Assembly (NCBI GenBank): GCA_031308135.1
Contig: JAHLJT010002630.1
Coordinates: forward strand, 102,652,526-102,716,525
Length of the DNA stretch: 64,000 bases
Reading direction: 5' to 3'
Source: Acheta domesticus
Lineage: Eukaryota > Arthropoda > Insecta > Orthoptera > Gryllidae
Of this stretch, positions 22,745 through 33,378 are shown in pieces (within the stretch, counting starts at the first letter, position 1; every line of letters starts with the position of its first letter). The notes under the pieces were generated by a model. That model saw nothing but the letters and a program-made list of their open reading frames with translations. It was not told the origin of the DNA and did no database searches. The translations under genes and the position numbers were made by a program.

Positions 22745-23190
22745 TTTGTCTCCCTCGTGCGCCTCGTCAGCGCGTTGCGTTTCGCGTGGCGCGGCTCCGC
22801 TGTCCGTCGGCCTTGGGCGCGCCGCGGAGGTGTCAGGCGGCCTTGAAAACTCACCGTTCGGGCGCCGGTCGGCTGGAACGACGAGGCGGCGGCCACGGCG
22901 ACCAGGGCGAGCACGGCGAGGGCCGGCGGCGCGGGGCGGCGGGCCGGGGGCGGCCGCGGCGGCGGTGGCGGCGGTGCAGGGGGCGACATCGGCTCGGTGG
23001 CTCGGGCAAAGGGACGACCGATGTGCGGCTGTGAACCGGCGGCAACGGACGGCACTGCTCGACTGCCCGCGACGAGGCAACTGCACGTTGCGCCGACCCA
23101 ACCGATCGATCGCGCGCCCCGCCCCGCCCCGCCACTCCCCGCCACGCGGCGCCGGGCCCAGTGGGGCGAACACGCCGACCAGGGGGAGGC
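22745..23190 (-). promoter_or_regulatory. CpG-rich island over the candidate first exon
   Basis: This block is strikingly GC- and CpG-rich against AT-rich flanks and begins and ends sharply. It covers the candidate signal-peptide exon and about 200 bp upstream of its ATG on the minus strand. It includes GGGGCGGGGC-type GC boxes near 23118-23145. No TATA box was identified. It is the best promoter candidate in the window; the start site itself cannot be placed. Confidence 0.55.
22855..22989 (-). CDS. Candidate first coding exon encoding a signal peptide
   Basis: On the minus strand an ATG at 22989-22987 opens 45 codons: a proline- and arginine-rich start (MSPPAPPPPPPRPPPARR), then a hydrophobic core ALAVLALVAVAAA and SSFQPTGART. 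It ends exactly before GGTGAGT-type donor sequence (exon ...CGAACG, intron GTGAGT from 22854), leaving phase 0. The n-region, hydrophobic core and small residues before a possible cleavage fit a secretory signal peptide. The same frame is open further upstream to an ATG at 23145; I chose the internal start because it places the hydrophobic segment near the N-terminus, but the longer 97-codon start is possible. No downstream exon was recognised, so the protein is unknown. A GC-driven chance frame is the main alternative. Confidence 0.5.
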
Positions 23191-23252
23191 AATTTCAAAA
23201 CTTTGTAGAGAGTAATATTAATTAGATTAGTCAAAGACTGCCTTTTTAATTA

Positions 23253-23515
23253 TTATAATTCTTATGTAGGTCCAGTAATTTTCAGGCAGACACAACATTA
23301 AAATATTTTTATTGTACAATCTTTCCCTTTTTTTATATTGTACAATCTTTCCCTTTTTTATTGTACAATGTTTCCCTTTTTTATTGTACAATCTTTCCCT
23401 TTTTTTATTGTACAATTGTGGGAAAGATACAATAAAAACACATAACAATAAGTACACTAAAATATTTTAATGTTGTGTCTGCCTGAAAATTACTGGACCT
23501 ACATAAGAATTATAA
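23253..23515. repeat. Perfect inverted repeat with a pyrimidine-rich loop
   Basis: The arm from 23253 (TTATAATTCTTATGTAGGTC onwards) is matched without a visible mismatch for about 56 bp by the arm ending at 23515 (GACCTACATAAGAATTATAA). The loop holds four or five units of ATTGTACAATCTTTCCCTTT with varying T runs. AATTTCAAAACTT occurs outside both ends (23191-23203 and 23514-23526), possibly a 13-bp target duplication. Confidence 0.85.
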
Positions 23516-23829
23516 TTTCAAAACTTGAATGCTTGATTCCGGACGCGTCAACTGCTAAGATCATCATTAGGACCCGGATGTTTGTGATCTAAAAATGTTA
23601 GAAATACGCAAGCATTTCGACTCCTAGAGCTCTTTGTCTCCTTATAACTTCTTTGTTTTTGAAGATAGAATTTTGTAATTTTGTGGCTTTTCATCAAATT
23701 TGATTATGTACAGTATGTTAAAATCTGAATCTTGTAATAAACATATTTCGTGAAAAGTTATCGAATTTACCTAGAACGCCCGCGAGGCGTCATTTCGACT
23801 CCTTGGGTATTGACATATTCTTGTAGATT

Positions 23830-23890
23830 CTGTTTCATATTTTTATTATATTATATTATATTATATTATATTATAATATATTATATATTT
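23830..23890. repeat. (TTATA)n microsatellite
   Basis: About eight units of ATTAT/TTATA followed by TATA-rich sequence. Confidence 0.9.
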
Positions 23891-24349
23891 CGCTGGAAAA
23901 TGTTTAATGTGTCTCCCAGTATTTCAGACAGCTTCTTAAGAACTATACGAGCATACCTTCCGCTTTTCATTGTTTTCAGTTCTTCTTGTGCAATACACGT
24001 AAAGTCTTCAATCATGAGTTGTTTCATCACGGTACAGAAAAAGCATCATTATTTTAAATATCAAATTATTGGATCAAATTATTGCGTTAATATCATTTCA
24101 AATAGGTAACTCATTTTCGATGTAAAATTATTTCCAATATATTGGAGAGAACATTTCTGGTTGTCAGGTGTTGTCAAGAACTCCCGTTTCTATCTTTTAT
24201 TCTGAATTCAGCTAATGTTGTGAAGTGAGGATAGAGATTCCGGGACTGACGAAAATGTGCATAATAAATGAAAGATGCTGAAAATTCTAGAGATGAGATG
24301 GTGTCGTGCAGTAGCATTTTTTGAACGTAGTATCTGTTAGTGATATGCC
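23891..24349. other. Spacer with a short dispersed repeat
   Basis: GAGAACATTTCTGGTTGTCA near 24145 and AATTCAGCTAATG near 24207 recur, with differences, near 26725-26800. This marks a short dispersed repeat. Nothing coding was seen. Confidence 0.4.
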
Positions 24350-24640
24350 GACCTGGGTGGCCGAGTTAGCTAGTGTGTGCTGACTCAGTTTCTCGGTCGG
24401 AAGGATAGCGGGTTCGAGTCCCGCCGTAGGCAGGGTTGTTTGTCCTTTGTCTTTCAGGTACGCGTGTTGACGCAGAAGGGTTTGTGAATCTACTGACTAC
24501 ATGCCGGGGAGACCGCAAGTGTCACAAAGTCTACTGGTGAAGGTTAATATGTCCCTATGAGGGACATAGTGGGTACCCTCCGCGGATGGTCGAAATCGGT
24601 ATCCCCTGAAGTTGGAAAAAGAACCAACAATAAAAAGTAT
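24350..24640 (+). mobile_element. tRNA-derived SINE, family 2
   Basis: Box A-like GGTGGCCGAGTTAGCTAGTG near 24356 and box B GGTTCGAGTCC near 24410 are about 50 bp apart, as in a class II tRNA. However, the acceptor stem does not pair and sequence continues into a body with CTACTGACTACATGCCGGGG. The tail ends with the hairpin GTTGGAAAAAGAACCAAC and AATAAAA. It is a SINE head rather than a functional tRNA gene. Confidence 0.75.
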
Positions 24641-25362
24641 CTGTTTCTGATATAAAATTTGTATATCACGAAAAATTGAATCTGAGATAGAAAACTGTTA
24701 GCCAACAATGCAGATTTTATTAGGTATTTTGGGCATATTTTGAAAATGATCAAATACATTTCCCAAAAGGTACATATATCTTAGTACTAACGAATCAAAA
24801 TTAAAAAATACGTGCCTCAAGTGATGAGGAAAGGTCTTTTCAAAAAAAACAGTATTGTCTAAAAGATGACAGTTCCTAACATCTCATCTTCCTAACTAGT
24901 AAAAAAAATTAACTTAATATTAGTGATGTTCTATGTTCTTAACGCAAAAAAATAAGTTCAGAGGTAGATAGTCTATTTTAAGTTGCATAAACACACACTT
25001 TCTCTAAATGATGAGATAAGAATGAGATCGCAAAATACTTTTTCAATCAAACGTAGCGGATTTTTAACATTTTGTGCATATTTCAACATATTTGTGGCAC
25101 ATTTTCATGATCATTTTAGGGTCAATATCTTTCATAACTTTGCCAGCTCTAGAACTCTCATTTCTGAAATTTTCGTAAGTCAGAGGGGAAAAACATTTAC
25201 GCAAAATTACAATGGTGCAACCAGGAATGTTCTGTAGTGAGAATTATACATGTATTGTGCAACCGTTTTGATTTGTCGTATAGAGATGTTTACGTTATTC
25301 TGAATTTAAATTTTACATATTTTTTATTGATGGTTAAACTTATTAAATAAAAGTTTTAATAG
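24641..25362. other. AT-rich spacer
   Basis: No gene or repeat recognised; the short open frames are AT-rich and unconserved. Confidence 0.4.
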
Positions 25363-25953
25363 TATATTATGAAACGATGATGTAATGATATGTATTAATA
25401 CACGAGTGTGATATTACGATACGAGCGAGGAACGAGCGAGTATCATAAACTTCACACGAGTGTATAAATTCCCATAACATCGAGTTTCATACGGTACTTT
25501 TTCTATGACTGTTTTAAGTTGAACTTATACAATGAATAGTTTCGTGGGAGTTGATTCAGCCAAGGCCACCTAGCGAACAGCTACTTAAATTTACCCTCGC
25601 ATATTGTCGCTGGTTACCTGTCCGCCTGCTAGGGACTACTACGCTAGTCAAATAGGATCAAAGTGAAATTACGATCCACTTTATTTTAAATAATATACCA
25701 CGAAAAAATACTAATAATAAAAGAAATTAAAACTATTAAGCATAGTATAATATCTAATACAATTTTAATGTACACAATCGAACGAAACATTTGCTAAAAC
25801 GATTCTCAATGATTAATTAAGTGTCAATTCTTGGTCTGTGAACTTCTCTGTGATTGGTCAAGAACCCGTATCATAATGAAAACTGTATTGAAATGACTAG
25901 CATTTTGCAACTGGTTGAAGCCATCAAATAACAGCATTATACAATGGGAGTAG
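25363..25953 (+). mobile_element. Foldback-tipped element, copy C
   Basis: Same order as copy A. The hairpin tip has arms GATACGAGCGAGGAACGAGC flanked by ACACGAGTGTGATATTACG and AAACTTCACACGAGTGT, roughly 25363-25505. Next come GCCAAGGCCACCTAGCGAAC and GGTTACCTGTCCGCCTGC, and finally GTGATTGGTCAAGAACCCGT and GCATTATACAATGGGAGTAG. Confidence 0.7.
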
Positions 25954-27085
25954 CAAAAATATTTTTTTTACCTCAGAAAACTAGTAAAATCTACGTTTGG
26001 GAAAACCGGTCATCGGTTTCTGGTGAGAGACTAAAACTCCAAAGTTACGTCTCTGAAAATCCATGATACGGCTAAAGACCTAAATATGACTACCATTTCG
26101 AATAGGTGATTAATTCGAAAATTAACGTATCGGTTTTGATGGTGCTGCGCGAAAGACTATAAACGGATCCTTGTAGTTTTAATTTGGCTCATGTTGGAAT
26201 TAGCTAAACGACCGTGACTAAAGTGAGATGACTGTCCGAGAATGAGACTTCTTGTAGGTACGTGAGAAGTGTTTTGGCATAAAAGTACATGAGAAATTAT
26301 GCACTGAACAGATTTAAGGTTGTTTTAGGTAAATCGTGTAGGCCGAAGGCCTGAGTCTTGTCTCCAAATCTGATATGCGAAGCAAAACGGAGGTGTTAAA
26401 TGAGGTTAAGTTTTATTCAGTTAGGTGGTATTTAAACAATGCCTGAATAAGTGAATCTCGAAACTACTCACATTGTCTCCCACTAGCATTAGAACTTTCC
26501 ATCTGAATTTTCATCCCTGTTTATCACAATCATATCATCAGTTATTCCACCTCACTATCCTACCTCGTACTTTACCTACACTAGCTATTATCTGCGCACG
26601 TTTTCTTGAGCTCTCACTTCGATAGTTGCGAGAAGAGTGGGGAGTGTTGTAATTTTGACAAAAATAATGTTGTCTCAAATTTGTAGTTCGTTTTTAGACG
26701 CAAAATAGTTTCTATTACACGGGAGAGAACATTTCTGGTTATCAGATATTTGTACACAAAGCTCGTTGCTACAATTTACTCTTAATTCAGCTAACGATGG
26801 CAAAGAAGTAGTGTTAGGTATTTCGGGCCTCAAGAAAACGTGCGCTCATAATACTTCGTATTTGCTAATGTATACTGCATTCTGTTACATTTCAAAGTAT
26901 GCTTTGAAGTTTTCTTTTCGGATTGTATCTGCCCATGTTAAAGAAAAGTGAATATCTTATATCTGCCCATGTTAAAGAAAAGTGTATATCCTATATCTGC
27001 CCATGTTAAAGAAAAGTGAATATCCAAATAATTCGAGAAATCACCAGATTTGAACGGTGTGGTACGTTTCCAGCACGACGGAGAT
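25954..27085. other. No gene recognised
   Basis: Includes a second copy of the dispersed GAGAACATTTCTGGTT repeat near 26727. A local direct repeat (ATATCTGCCCATGTTAAAGA) occurs three times between about 26920 and 27025. Confidence 0.45.
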
Positions 27086-27093
27086 CTCTAAAT

Positions 27094-27746
27094 CAGGGGT
27101 CCTCAAACTACGCCCCGCGCGCCACATGCGGCCCGCCGAGAACATTTATACGGCCCGCCGGGTTTTTATGGTTTAAAGTTTTTTTTTCTTAAAATCCGCA
27201 TATTTTTTATTATGTGTTAGGGTGTCTAGGGATGAAAAAAATCGATGGTTTTAAAACAACTATGTTTTCCACCAGAAACATCGATATTTTGCTTTCGATG
27301 TTTTCTTCACATCGATATTTTGTTGCCAAAACATCGGTGTTTTTTTAAATTGTTTTTAATATAGCAATATTGATGATTTGCGTTATTCTCTTTACCACGC
27401 TGTACATTTCGCCAGCGTAATCTGAGAAAGTTTGGGATCTGCTCGCGTTATGACTGTCATTGCTTGAACTCTGCCTCTCAAGACCTGTCATCACGATGGA
27501 ATAAGTCACAATACCTCGAGTCTTTCTCAGTCATGCCGGTAGATATCGCATGATAGCGACCGTATCAAGCAGTGCTTGCGACCATGCGACATCTAGCGGC
27601 AGGACCGAGAAAGACGCGAAATGCCGTGTGATCGACCAAAGGGGCTTGAGAGGCAGAGTTAGAAAAATCGCACTCTATAATCCGGCCCTCCGACGGCCTG
27701 AGGGACAGTGAACTGGCCCCCCGTTTAAAAAGTTTGAGGACCTCTG
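27094..27746 (+). mobile_element. hAT MITE with perfect 8-bp target duplication
   Basis: CTCTAAAT flanks both sides (27086-27093 and 27747-27754). The terminal repeats are CAGGGGTCCTCAAACTACG and, read inward from the right, CAGAGGTCCTCAAACTTTTT. GC-rich subterminal sequence reads CATGCGGCCCGCC. A second, longer copy lies reversed at 56584-57716. There is no coding capacity; the palindrome at 27466-27673 is carried inside. Confidence 0.92.
27466..27673. repeat. Dispersed palindrome family P, copy 1 (inside hAT)
   Basis: Near-palindromic block: ACTCTGCCTCTCAAG at one end pairs with CTTGAGAGGCAGAGTTAG at the other. The centre is around CGACCGTATCAAGCAGTGCT. Related copies stand outside hAT sequence at 28162 and 30397, and one lies inside the second hAT copy at 56654. 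Confidence 0.85.
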
Positions 27747-27754
27747 CTCTAAAT

Positions 27755-28015
27755 CATGTGCACTCCCTTCGCACGAATGACTGCGGGTTCGAATTCCGCC
27801 AGGTCGTGGACGTTTTCATATAGCACACCACAGGGCTTCCACAGTCTTATTCCATCTTTCCTGGCATAACTGTGGGAGCTTGGACTGGGATTCTGGTACA
27901 CGATACAAATAGACGATGCCATTCCCCAATTTCTGCTCTCCTGGAGGTAACATGTGGGACTACCGACATCGGGTGGTGACTGATTGGGTCTACGGGTCAC
28001 TGTGAACTCCAATCA
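27755..28015 (+). mobile_element. Possible SINE fragment with box B-like site
   Basis: CTGCGGGTTCGAATTCCGCC near 27781 resembles a polymerase III box B followed by SINE-like sequence (GTGGACGTTTTCATATAGCA). No box A or second copy was identified in the window, so this is tentative. Confidence 0.35.
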
Positions 28016-28053
28016 AGTTGCAGTCGTTGTCTCTCTATCCGCTAATTCCGGGC

Positions 28054-28160
28054 TATACTGCGATTTTTCTAAGAGAGACAATTGCGGCTAAGCAAAGATA
28101 CGTGGGGTCACAAGAGACCCCGCCCACCTCTCACGGGTTTAACCTGCCTGGTTGCAGCGT
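28054..28160. repeat. Palindrome P tip plus GGGGTC hairpin repeat
   Basis: TATACTGCGATTTTTCTAAG at 28054 is the tip of family P but stops after about 25 bp. It is followed by GATACGTGGGGTCACAAGAG with ACCCCGC, a small hairpin. The same ACGTGGGGTCACAA ... GACCCCGC module recurs at about 34912-34945 with CACCTCTC following in both. Confidence 0.6.
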
Positions 28161-28161
28161 A

Positions 28162-28413
28162 TACTGCGATTTTTCTAAGAGCGACCCTCAAGGCCACTCA
28201 AATCCCATCTTCACGATGGAATATGTCACGGCATTTCGCGTCTTTCTCAGTCGTACCGCGAGATTTCGCACGATCGCGACCGTATGAAGCAGTGCTTGCG
28301 ATCATGCGACTTCTACCGGCAAGACCGAGAAAAGACGCGAAATGCCGTGACATATTCCTTTGCGAAGATGGGATTTGAGTTTCCTTGAGAGTCGCTCTTA
28401 GAAAAATCGCAGT
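28162..28413. repeat. Dispersed palindrome family P, copy 2
   Basis: TACTGCGATTTTTCTAAGAG at the left pairs with CTCTTAGAAAAATCGCAGTA at the right. Next inward, CACGATGGAATATGTCACGG pairs with CCGTGACATATTCC, and GCATTTCGCGTCTTTCTC pairs with GAGAAAAGACGCGAAATGC. The whole roughly 250 bp forms one long hairpin. Confidence 0.88.
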
Positions 28414-30396
28414 ACAGCTTGTTGGGTCCCGCCAGTTACGTCAGTTGGCGTGTGATGGCCCGTCACACAGCGAATACACGGGCCTGTGAATGATAAAACG
28501 GGGAATCGTGGTAAGGTATATGTCTACTCAAAAGTGACCGGGAATAATGGAAAAAGGCATTTTTGTGTTGTTTTTTGTCATCCTGAAAACGTCTTTTAGT
28601 ACACTTTCTTGTAATGAAATTCGTTTGTTTTTTTCTATCTGCAATATTTTCGGAGATACAATAATTTGTTTTCAAGATTCACACCCCTTAGACTTATTAT
28701 TCCACACCCCTTAGAATCACCCCTTATAATTCCACACCCCTTAGAATCTGTCAACGCCCCCTTGTAATTGCAACTAGTTATTACAAATTAAAAATCAAAC
28801 ACTAGCTATTCAACAGATCCAGAGAACAGTGAGAGAAAGTACTTGTGAGGCAGAGGATGTAGGAATGTAATTTTTATAAAAAAATTGAGATGTTATTTTA
28901 GGTTTCCTGCATGTATATCTACATTAAAATCACAAAATTAAGAGCTATAACTAGATTTATAGGACATTTTTGCTTTGAGTAGACATACGCGATGGCGATG
29001 CAGTGTAGCTTCCCTGAACCGGAAGTAGGCGGCGGCAGACAAAATGGAAAAGATTAAGATATAATCTCTTAAGCGGTCATTATTTTGAAGCTTCGACGAT
29101 ATGAGGCAAAAGAACTCAACTACTTACTCAACATGGCGACTCAGAATGATTATTAGAAACTTTTAGGACATGTACAGGTCAGAGGAAGCTAACTCCAAGA
29201 ACATGGCGTGGGAAATTTCTGATAACAAAGTGTCATATGTGATATTCGCCCCTGATGAGTACGCAGCTCATCATGCGCAGGTGTTTGGCGGGGCAGTTTG
29301 TGACGCAGTCAAAGTGAATTCGTGATTCTACCGTACATCAATGTACGATTAGTTGCCTATCTATTAGGGGCAACTGTTACATGTGAAACTCCGATATACA
29401 AAATTTCCAACTGCGTGTTCATATGCAAAACAAATATCATTTTAGATCTTCCTAACAGGACGAGATGTCTCAGGGGTAAAAAAAACGAAATAACTAATCA
29501 ATCAATCGATTTCTCTACATGCCATTTAAGATTGTGCCATATATTTTGAAACACTTTCACATATATTCCAGTTCTAAGGGAGAGTTTAAATTGTGCTGTG
29601 ATCCAAATTTGGAGAAATTATAACATCTTCGTTTTAAAAGAGAGAAATAAATGTTATCATTTATGTAGCCTCGACCCCTTCAATTTATCCTGTTAATGTG
29701 CGTTACTGACTCAACTTCTTCTTACCTTATTTATCGCAAAATTTCTATTATAAGGGAAATAAAATATTTACGTGACGATCAGTCAATTTAGATTTTACCA
29801 CGAAAGTTGATGGTCCTTCGACAAGAGTCTTGTCTCTATCAAAATATTTTTAAGCCCCCCCTGTGTCATATTATTTCCTAACATAACATGGTAATAGAAT
29901 TATAAAATATTATTAGGTAAAATTCAAAAAAAAAACAAAAAAAAAACTTTCATTGAAAATTTTGTGTCAAATGTTATTGTTTGCTCGCACACACGTATGC
30001 AATTTTTTATAGATATTTTGATAATACAATGATAAAATGGAGTGCTATTTCAATGCTGATATATCGGTATTTCAACATTTCAATATCGAAATCTACTCTC
30101 AACATTTTATAAGAGTTAATGTGGTTTATTTATTTACATTTATTTAAATGTATAAAAAATAAATTTATGAAAATGTATTTAAATTTACTTTTATTCATTT
30201 CAATTTAGTTAAATGCATTTAATTTTTGTTCCAATTTATGTAAACTATTTATTTATTTACATATATTTAAATTTATGTGATGATTTTATCATTCTTTCCT
30301 CCATTCCTTAACGCATTTTCTACTGTGTATAGGTCGACTATTTCCGCCTTTAAACAGTGGGCCTGCGTCTAGAAAACTTCGCCTCCTTACTACTTA
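28414..30396. other. AT-rich DNA, no gene recognised
   Basis: A short array of ACACCCCTTAGA-type repeats (TTCCACACCCCTTAGAATC) occurs near 28680-28755. Near 30120-30270 there are ATTTATTTACATTTATTTAA-type low-complexity stretches. Confidence 0.4.
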
Positions 30397-30621
30397 TAGT
30401 ACGATTTTTATAACTTTGCCCCTCAAGCCCCGTCTTCACGATGGAATATTTCACAGTATTTCGCGTCTTTCTAAGTCTTGCCGTCAGATGCCGCATGATC
30501 GCGACCTATCAAGCAGTGTTTGTTATCATGCGACGTCTAGTGGCACGAGCGAGAATGACGCGAAATGACGTGTGCTATCCCGTAGGGACTTGAGAGGCAG
30601 AGTTAGAAAAATCGCACTATA
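30397..30621. repeat. Dispersed palindrome family P, copy 3
   Basis: Free-standing copy bounded by TATAGTACGATTTTTATAAC and GTTAGAAAAATCGCACTATA. The inner arms are GCCCCGTCTTCACGATGGAA, TTTCGCGTCTTTCTAAG and the matching AATGACGCGAAATGACG. Free-standing copies show the palindrome moves or spreads independently of the hAT element. Confidence 0.88.
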
Positions 30622-30699
30622 GCATGTTACATCAACACATTAGTGAATGTTCAGAATGGATTGGTGTTCGACTGAAGAAAAGTGAGGTGAGAAACGGCC

Positions 30700-30853
30700 A
30701 ACCGATTGCGCGGTTGATTGATTCCGGTTGATTGATTCTTGTTGATTGATTCCGCTTGATCGATTCTGGTTGATTGATTCCGGTTGATTGATTCCGGTTG
30801 ATTGATTGATTCCGGTTGATTCATCCAGTTGATTGATTCCGGTTGATTGATTA
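30700..30853. repeat. 14-bp minisatellite GGTTGATTGATTCC
   Basis: About ten units of GGTTGATTGATTCC with small length changes. Confidence 0.93.
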
Positions 30854-30879
30854 TTTCCTGTTTCCGCGCACGTCAATGG

Positions 30880-31290
30880 CTAAGGTCATTACTCCCGTAA
30901 ATGTAGAGTACGTTTTTATCATGGGACGTGGCGGCGTTCTTCCACCGCCGGACGATGAGATCCAGCACCGACCTACACTTCACTTGGTTGGTGTTTCCCC
31001 CACCAGGTATCTCCCCACAGCGTGGCACCGACTGAACCGCCAGAAGCACTAAGCTCGCGACGAATACATGTGGTAGTGTAGTGCATGTAAGTGTGTGTAA
31101 AAAAAGGGGTAGGATAGAACAAGGAAGGTGAAGGGATGAACACGCGTGGTTCGTGGCCTGTTTGTTACGATATTGCTGCGACATTCGCCTGGTGTTGATT
31201 GGAGAAACCGTGGAAAATTATCGACCAGAGCAGCCGGTCGCTAGAATTCGCATCCAGAAAGTGGGTGTCTTCGACCTACTTATATAGCCT
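30880..31290 (-). mobile_element. SINE family 1, partial minus copy
   Basis: Contains CCACCAGGTATCTCCCCACA, GTGTAGTGCATGTAAGTGTG, GATATTGCTGCGACATTCGC and GGAGAAACCGTGGAAAATTA, in the same order as the copy at 14800. The head with the box B is missing; a LINE tail fragment follows. Confidence 0.65.
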
Positions 31291-31374
31291 GCCTAAAAAG
31301 GCGAACCAGCTTGGAAGGATATTAAGAAACGACTCTTCAAGTCACCATACACTAGTCGTCAGGACCACAATTGC

Positions 31375-31740
31375 AAAATTATGGGGAGAAGGCAAGAAAC
31401 AGATATTGGAAAATTTTCGTTCGTTAATCGGACAATAAAAAACTGGAACGAATTACCTGCAATACTGCTAGAGACTCTACCTCAGATTGTGAGAAAATTC
31501 AAAAATAAATTCAAAAACATAAATTAGAAATAGTTATAATTGTACGTATGTTAGTCTAGAACATTCAAATTTTGTATTCATTTAGTTTTAGTCTTAATCG
31601 GCATGAAATGTGTTTATAATGTACTTAAGTTAATGTAAACTTGTACGTAATTTATAACTTGTATGTAAATGTATTACTTGATGTATCTTTGGAGAGCTGC
31701 CACCGGGTTCTTTCCCAAAGCAGTTAATATATTATTTAAT
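31375..31740 (+). pseudogene. LINE ORF2 3'-terminal fragment
   Basis: In one frame: FSFVNRTIKNWNELPAILLE, then TLPQIVRKFKNKFKNIN and a stop at about 31527. This is the common C-terminal block of LINE ORF2 proteins that reads NRTxxxWNxLP. A 3' UTR follows with CTGCCACCGGGTTC near 31698 and a TA-rich end. A similar CTGCCACCGGGT tail lies near 10907. The clade is not determined. Confidence 0.7.
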
Positions 31741-31865
31741 ATCATTATTTTTTATTATTATTCCTCTAAATCACGACTAAAGATGTTATGTGTCGGCTGA
31801 ATATAAAATCTACTCCAGGTTGCAACCAGCTACCTAAGGAGCAGATCTAGGGACTGTCAGTGCCT

Positions 31866-32461
31866 CTACAATACTTTGCGCAAAATGTGAGCTGTGCCAA
31901 ATAAAGCGATTTCTTGCACTTCCCAGTCCTTTGAATGACCTGGAAGTTTAGCCAAGTTCTTACACAAATTTTGTGGAACAAATCCCAGAGCTCCGATAAC
32001 TATCGGGACGACCTGTGCTTTTACGCCCCACATTCGGCTGATCTCAATTTCCAAACTCTTGTATTTAAGACGTTTCTCTGCCTCCTTGTTAACGACGTTT
32101 TGATCGCAAGGTACAGCAACATCCACAAGTAAACACGATTTGTTCTCCAAATCCCGGATGACTATATCCGGTTTGTTTGCTGCTATCGTGCGATCAGTTT
32201 GAATTTGTTGGTCGTACAATATCGTACACAATCCAACAGACGTCACCGGTTTTGGTGAGTGTTCGTACCACTTGCGGCATGTGTTCGGAACTTCGAGGGC
32301 GGTACAGATCTGCCAATGGAGGTAGCTACACACCCTGTCGTGTCTTTTCAAGTATTCGGTCTTTGCTAGGATTGGACAAGCTGAGACAATATGATCAATG
32401 GTTTCTACGTGTTCCTGACAAATGCGGCATTTATCATCTTGGGATATTTTGAGAACCGCTT
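31866..32461 (-). pseudogene. R2-superclade LINE C-terminus with restriction-like endonuclease motifs
   Basis: The minus-strand frame reads a CCHC knuckle (CRICQEHVETIDHIVSACP), then KRHDRVCSYLHW, then KPDIVIRDLENKSCLLVD. The last is KPDI, 13 residues, D, the PD...D pattern of the restriction-like endonuclease carried by R2, R4/Dong and NeSL LINEs. An EISRMWGVKAQVVPIVIGAL segment and a stop at 31866 follow. About 198 codons are open with no internal stop. The 5' side is cut by an (ATT)n array, so only the C-terminus is present and no reverse transcriptase is left. Whether this copy is a recent 5' truncation cannot be told here. Confidence 0.8.
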
Positions 32462-32463
32462 TA

Positions 32464-32516
<53 letters not shown>
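32462..32516. repeat. (ATT)n microsatellite
   Basis: About 18 ATT units, directly abutting the truncated LINE. Confidence 0.95.
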
Positions 32517-32518
<2 letters not shown>

Positions 32519-32519
32519 A

Positions 32520-32612
32520 GCTATCCTGCTACTGTCGGGACTCCAACTCTAAGAACTCACGGTCGCAGGCATTGCAGTGACAGCCGTTGCTGCTCTGAGC
32601 CACCTCACCGTT
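32520..32612 (-). mobile_element. SINE family 1 head fragment
   Basis: GGACTCCAACTCTAAGAACT, CGGTCGCAGGCATTGCAGTG and CAGCCGTTGCTGCTCTGAGC; the reverse complement contains a box B-like GAGTTGGAGTCCCGAC. Confidence 0.6.
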
Positions 32613-33298
32613 CGGAGCGGCTGTGATTGAAATGCATCCGACTCCATGAGACTTTTGTTTTCAAATCATAAATTGTAGGCCATATTTAATGGACACGAAA
32701 AGTTTAAAACTTATTGCTGGTAGCTAAATTTATCCTTAGATATGACTGATATGACATAAGAGAGATGTTTGTAAAATAAACTATGGCATTGGGTTTGTAT
32801 TTAGTAGAATATGTCACCTATCCGTCCAGCATGTCATAATTTAGTAGAACTGAACCGGAGTTTATTCGCATGACTTCTCTTTCATATTTTCATAATTATG
32901 AAAAATTCAAGACATTCATCCGTAGTCTCTTCCCATAAGTTCATAAGCGTCCTCCAAAACTTGTTAGCCTGGTGTAATCTACTACAAAGAATACATACGA
33001 CAAAGTTCTACAAAAAGACATACAAGAGGATAAATACATACATACGTATGTTTTGTACAAAAATATTTCTGCCTCAGGAAAATGAGACTTGTATCAACAA
33101 GAACAAATTGTATAAATCAAAAAATGCATTCAGTTCAAGTAAAAGGTTAATTACTTTCATATACAGTAACAACAAGAATATGTAAATAAAGTAAATTTTA
33201 AAAAAAGAATATTGCGTTCGAACTTTCTTCGAACATTTAGTACTACCTTCAATTGTGGTTCTAAACTTCTTGAAACTGACAATGGTACTAACGGCTCG
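32613..33298. other. No recognised feature
   Basis: AT-rich DNA, nothing coding recognised. Confidence 0.4.
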
Positions 33299-33378
33299 CA
33301 TTGGCATTGGCTTGGCATTGGCTTGGCATTGGCTTGGCATTGGCTTGGCATTGGCTTGGCATTGGCTTGGCATTGGCT
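33299..33378. repeat. 11-bp minisatellite TTGGCATTGGC
   Basis: About seven tandem units of ATTGGCTTGGC. The 98-codon open frame through it is a by-product. Confidence 0.95.

Noticed and set aside
22650..23234. Several long frames on both strands over the CpG-rich island
   Set aside because: GC-rich sequence lacks stop codons in most frames. Only the minus frame ending at the GTGAGT donor was kept.
24350..24435. Functional tRNA gene
   Set aside because: Box A and box B are present, but acceptor-stem pairing is missing and sequence continues into a SINE body and tail.
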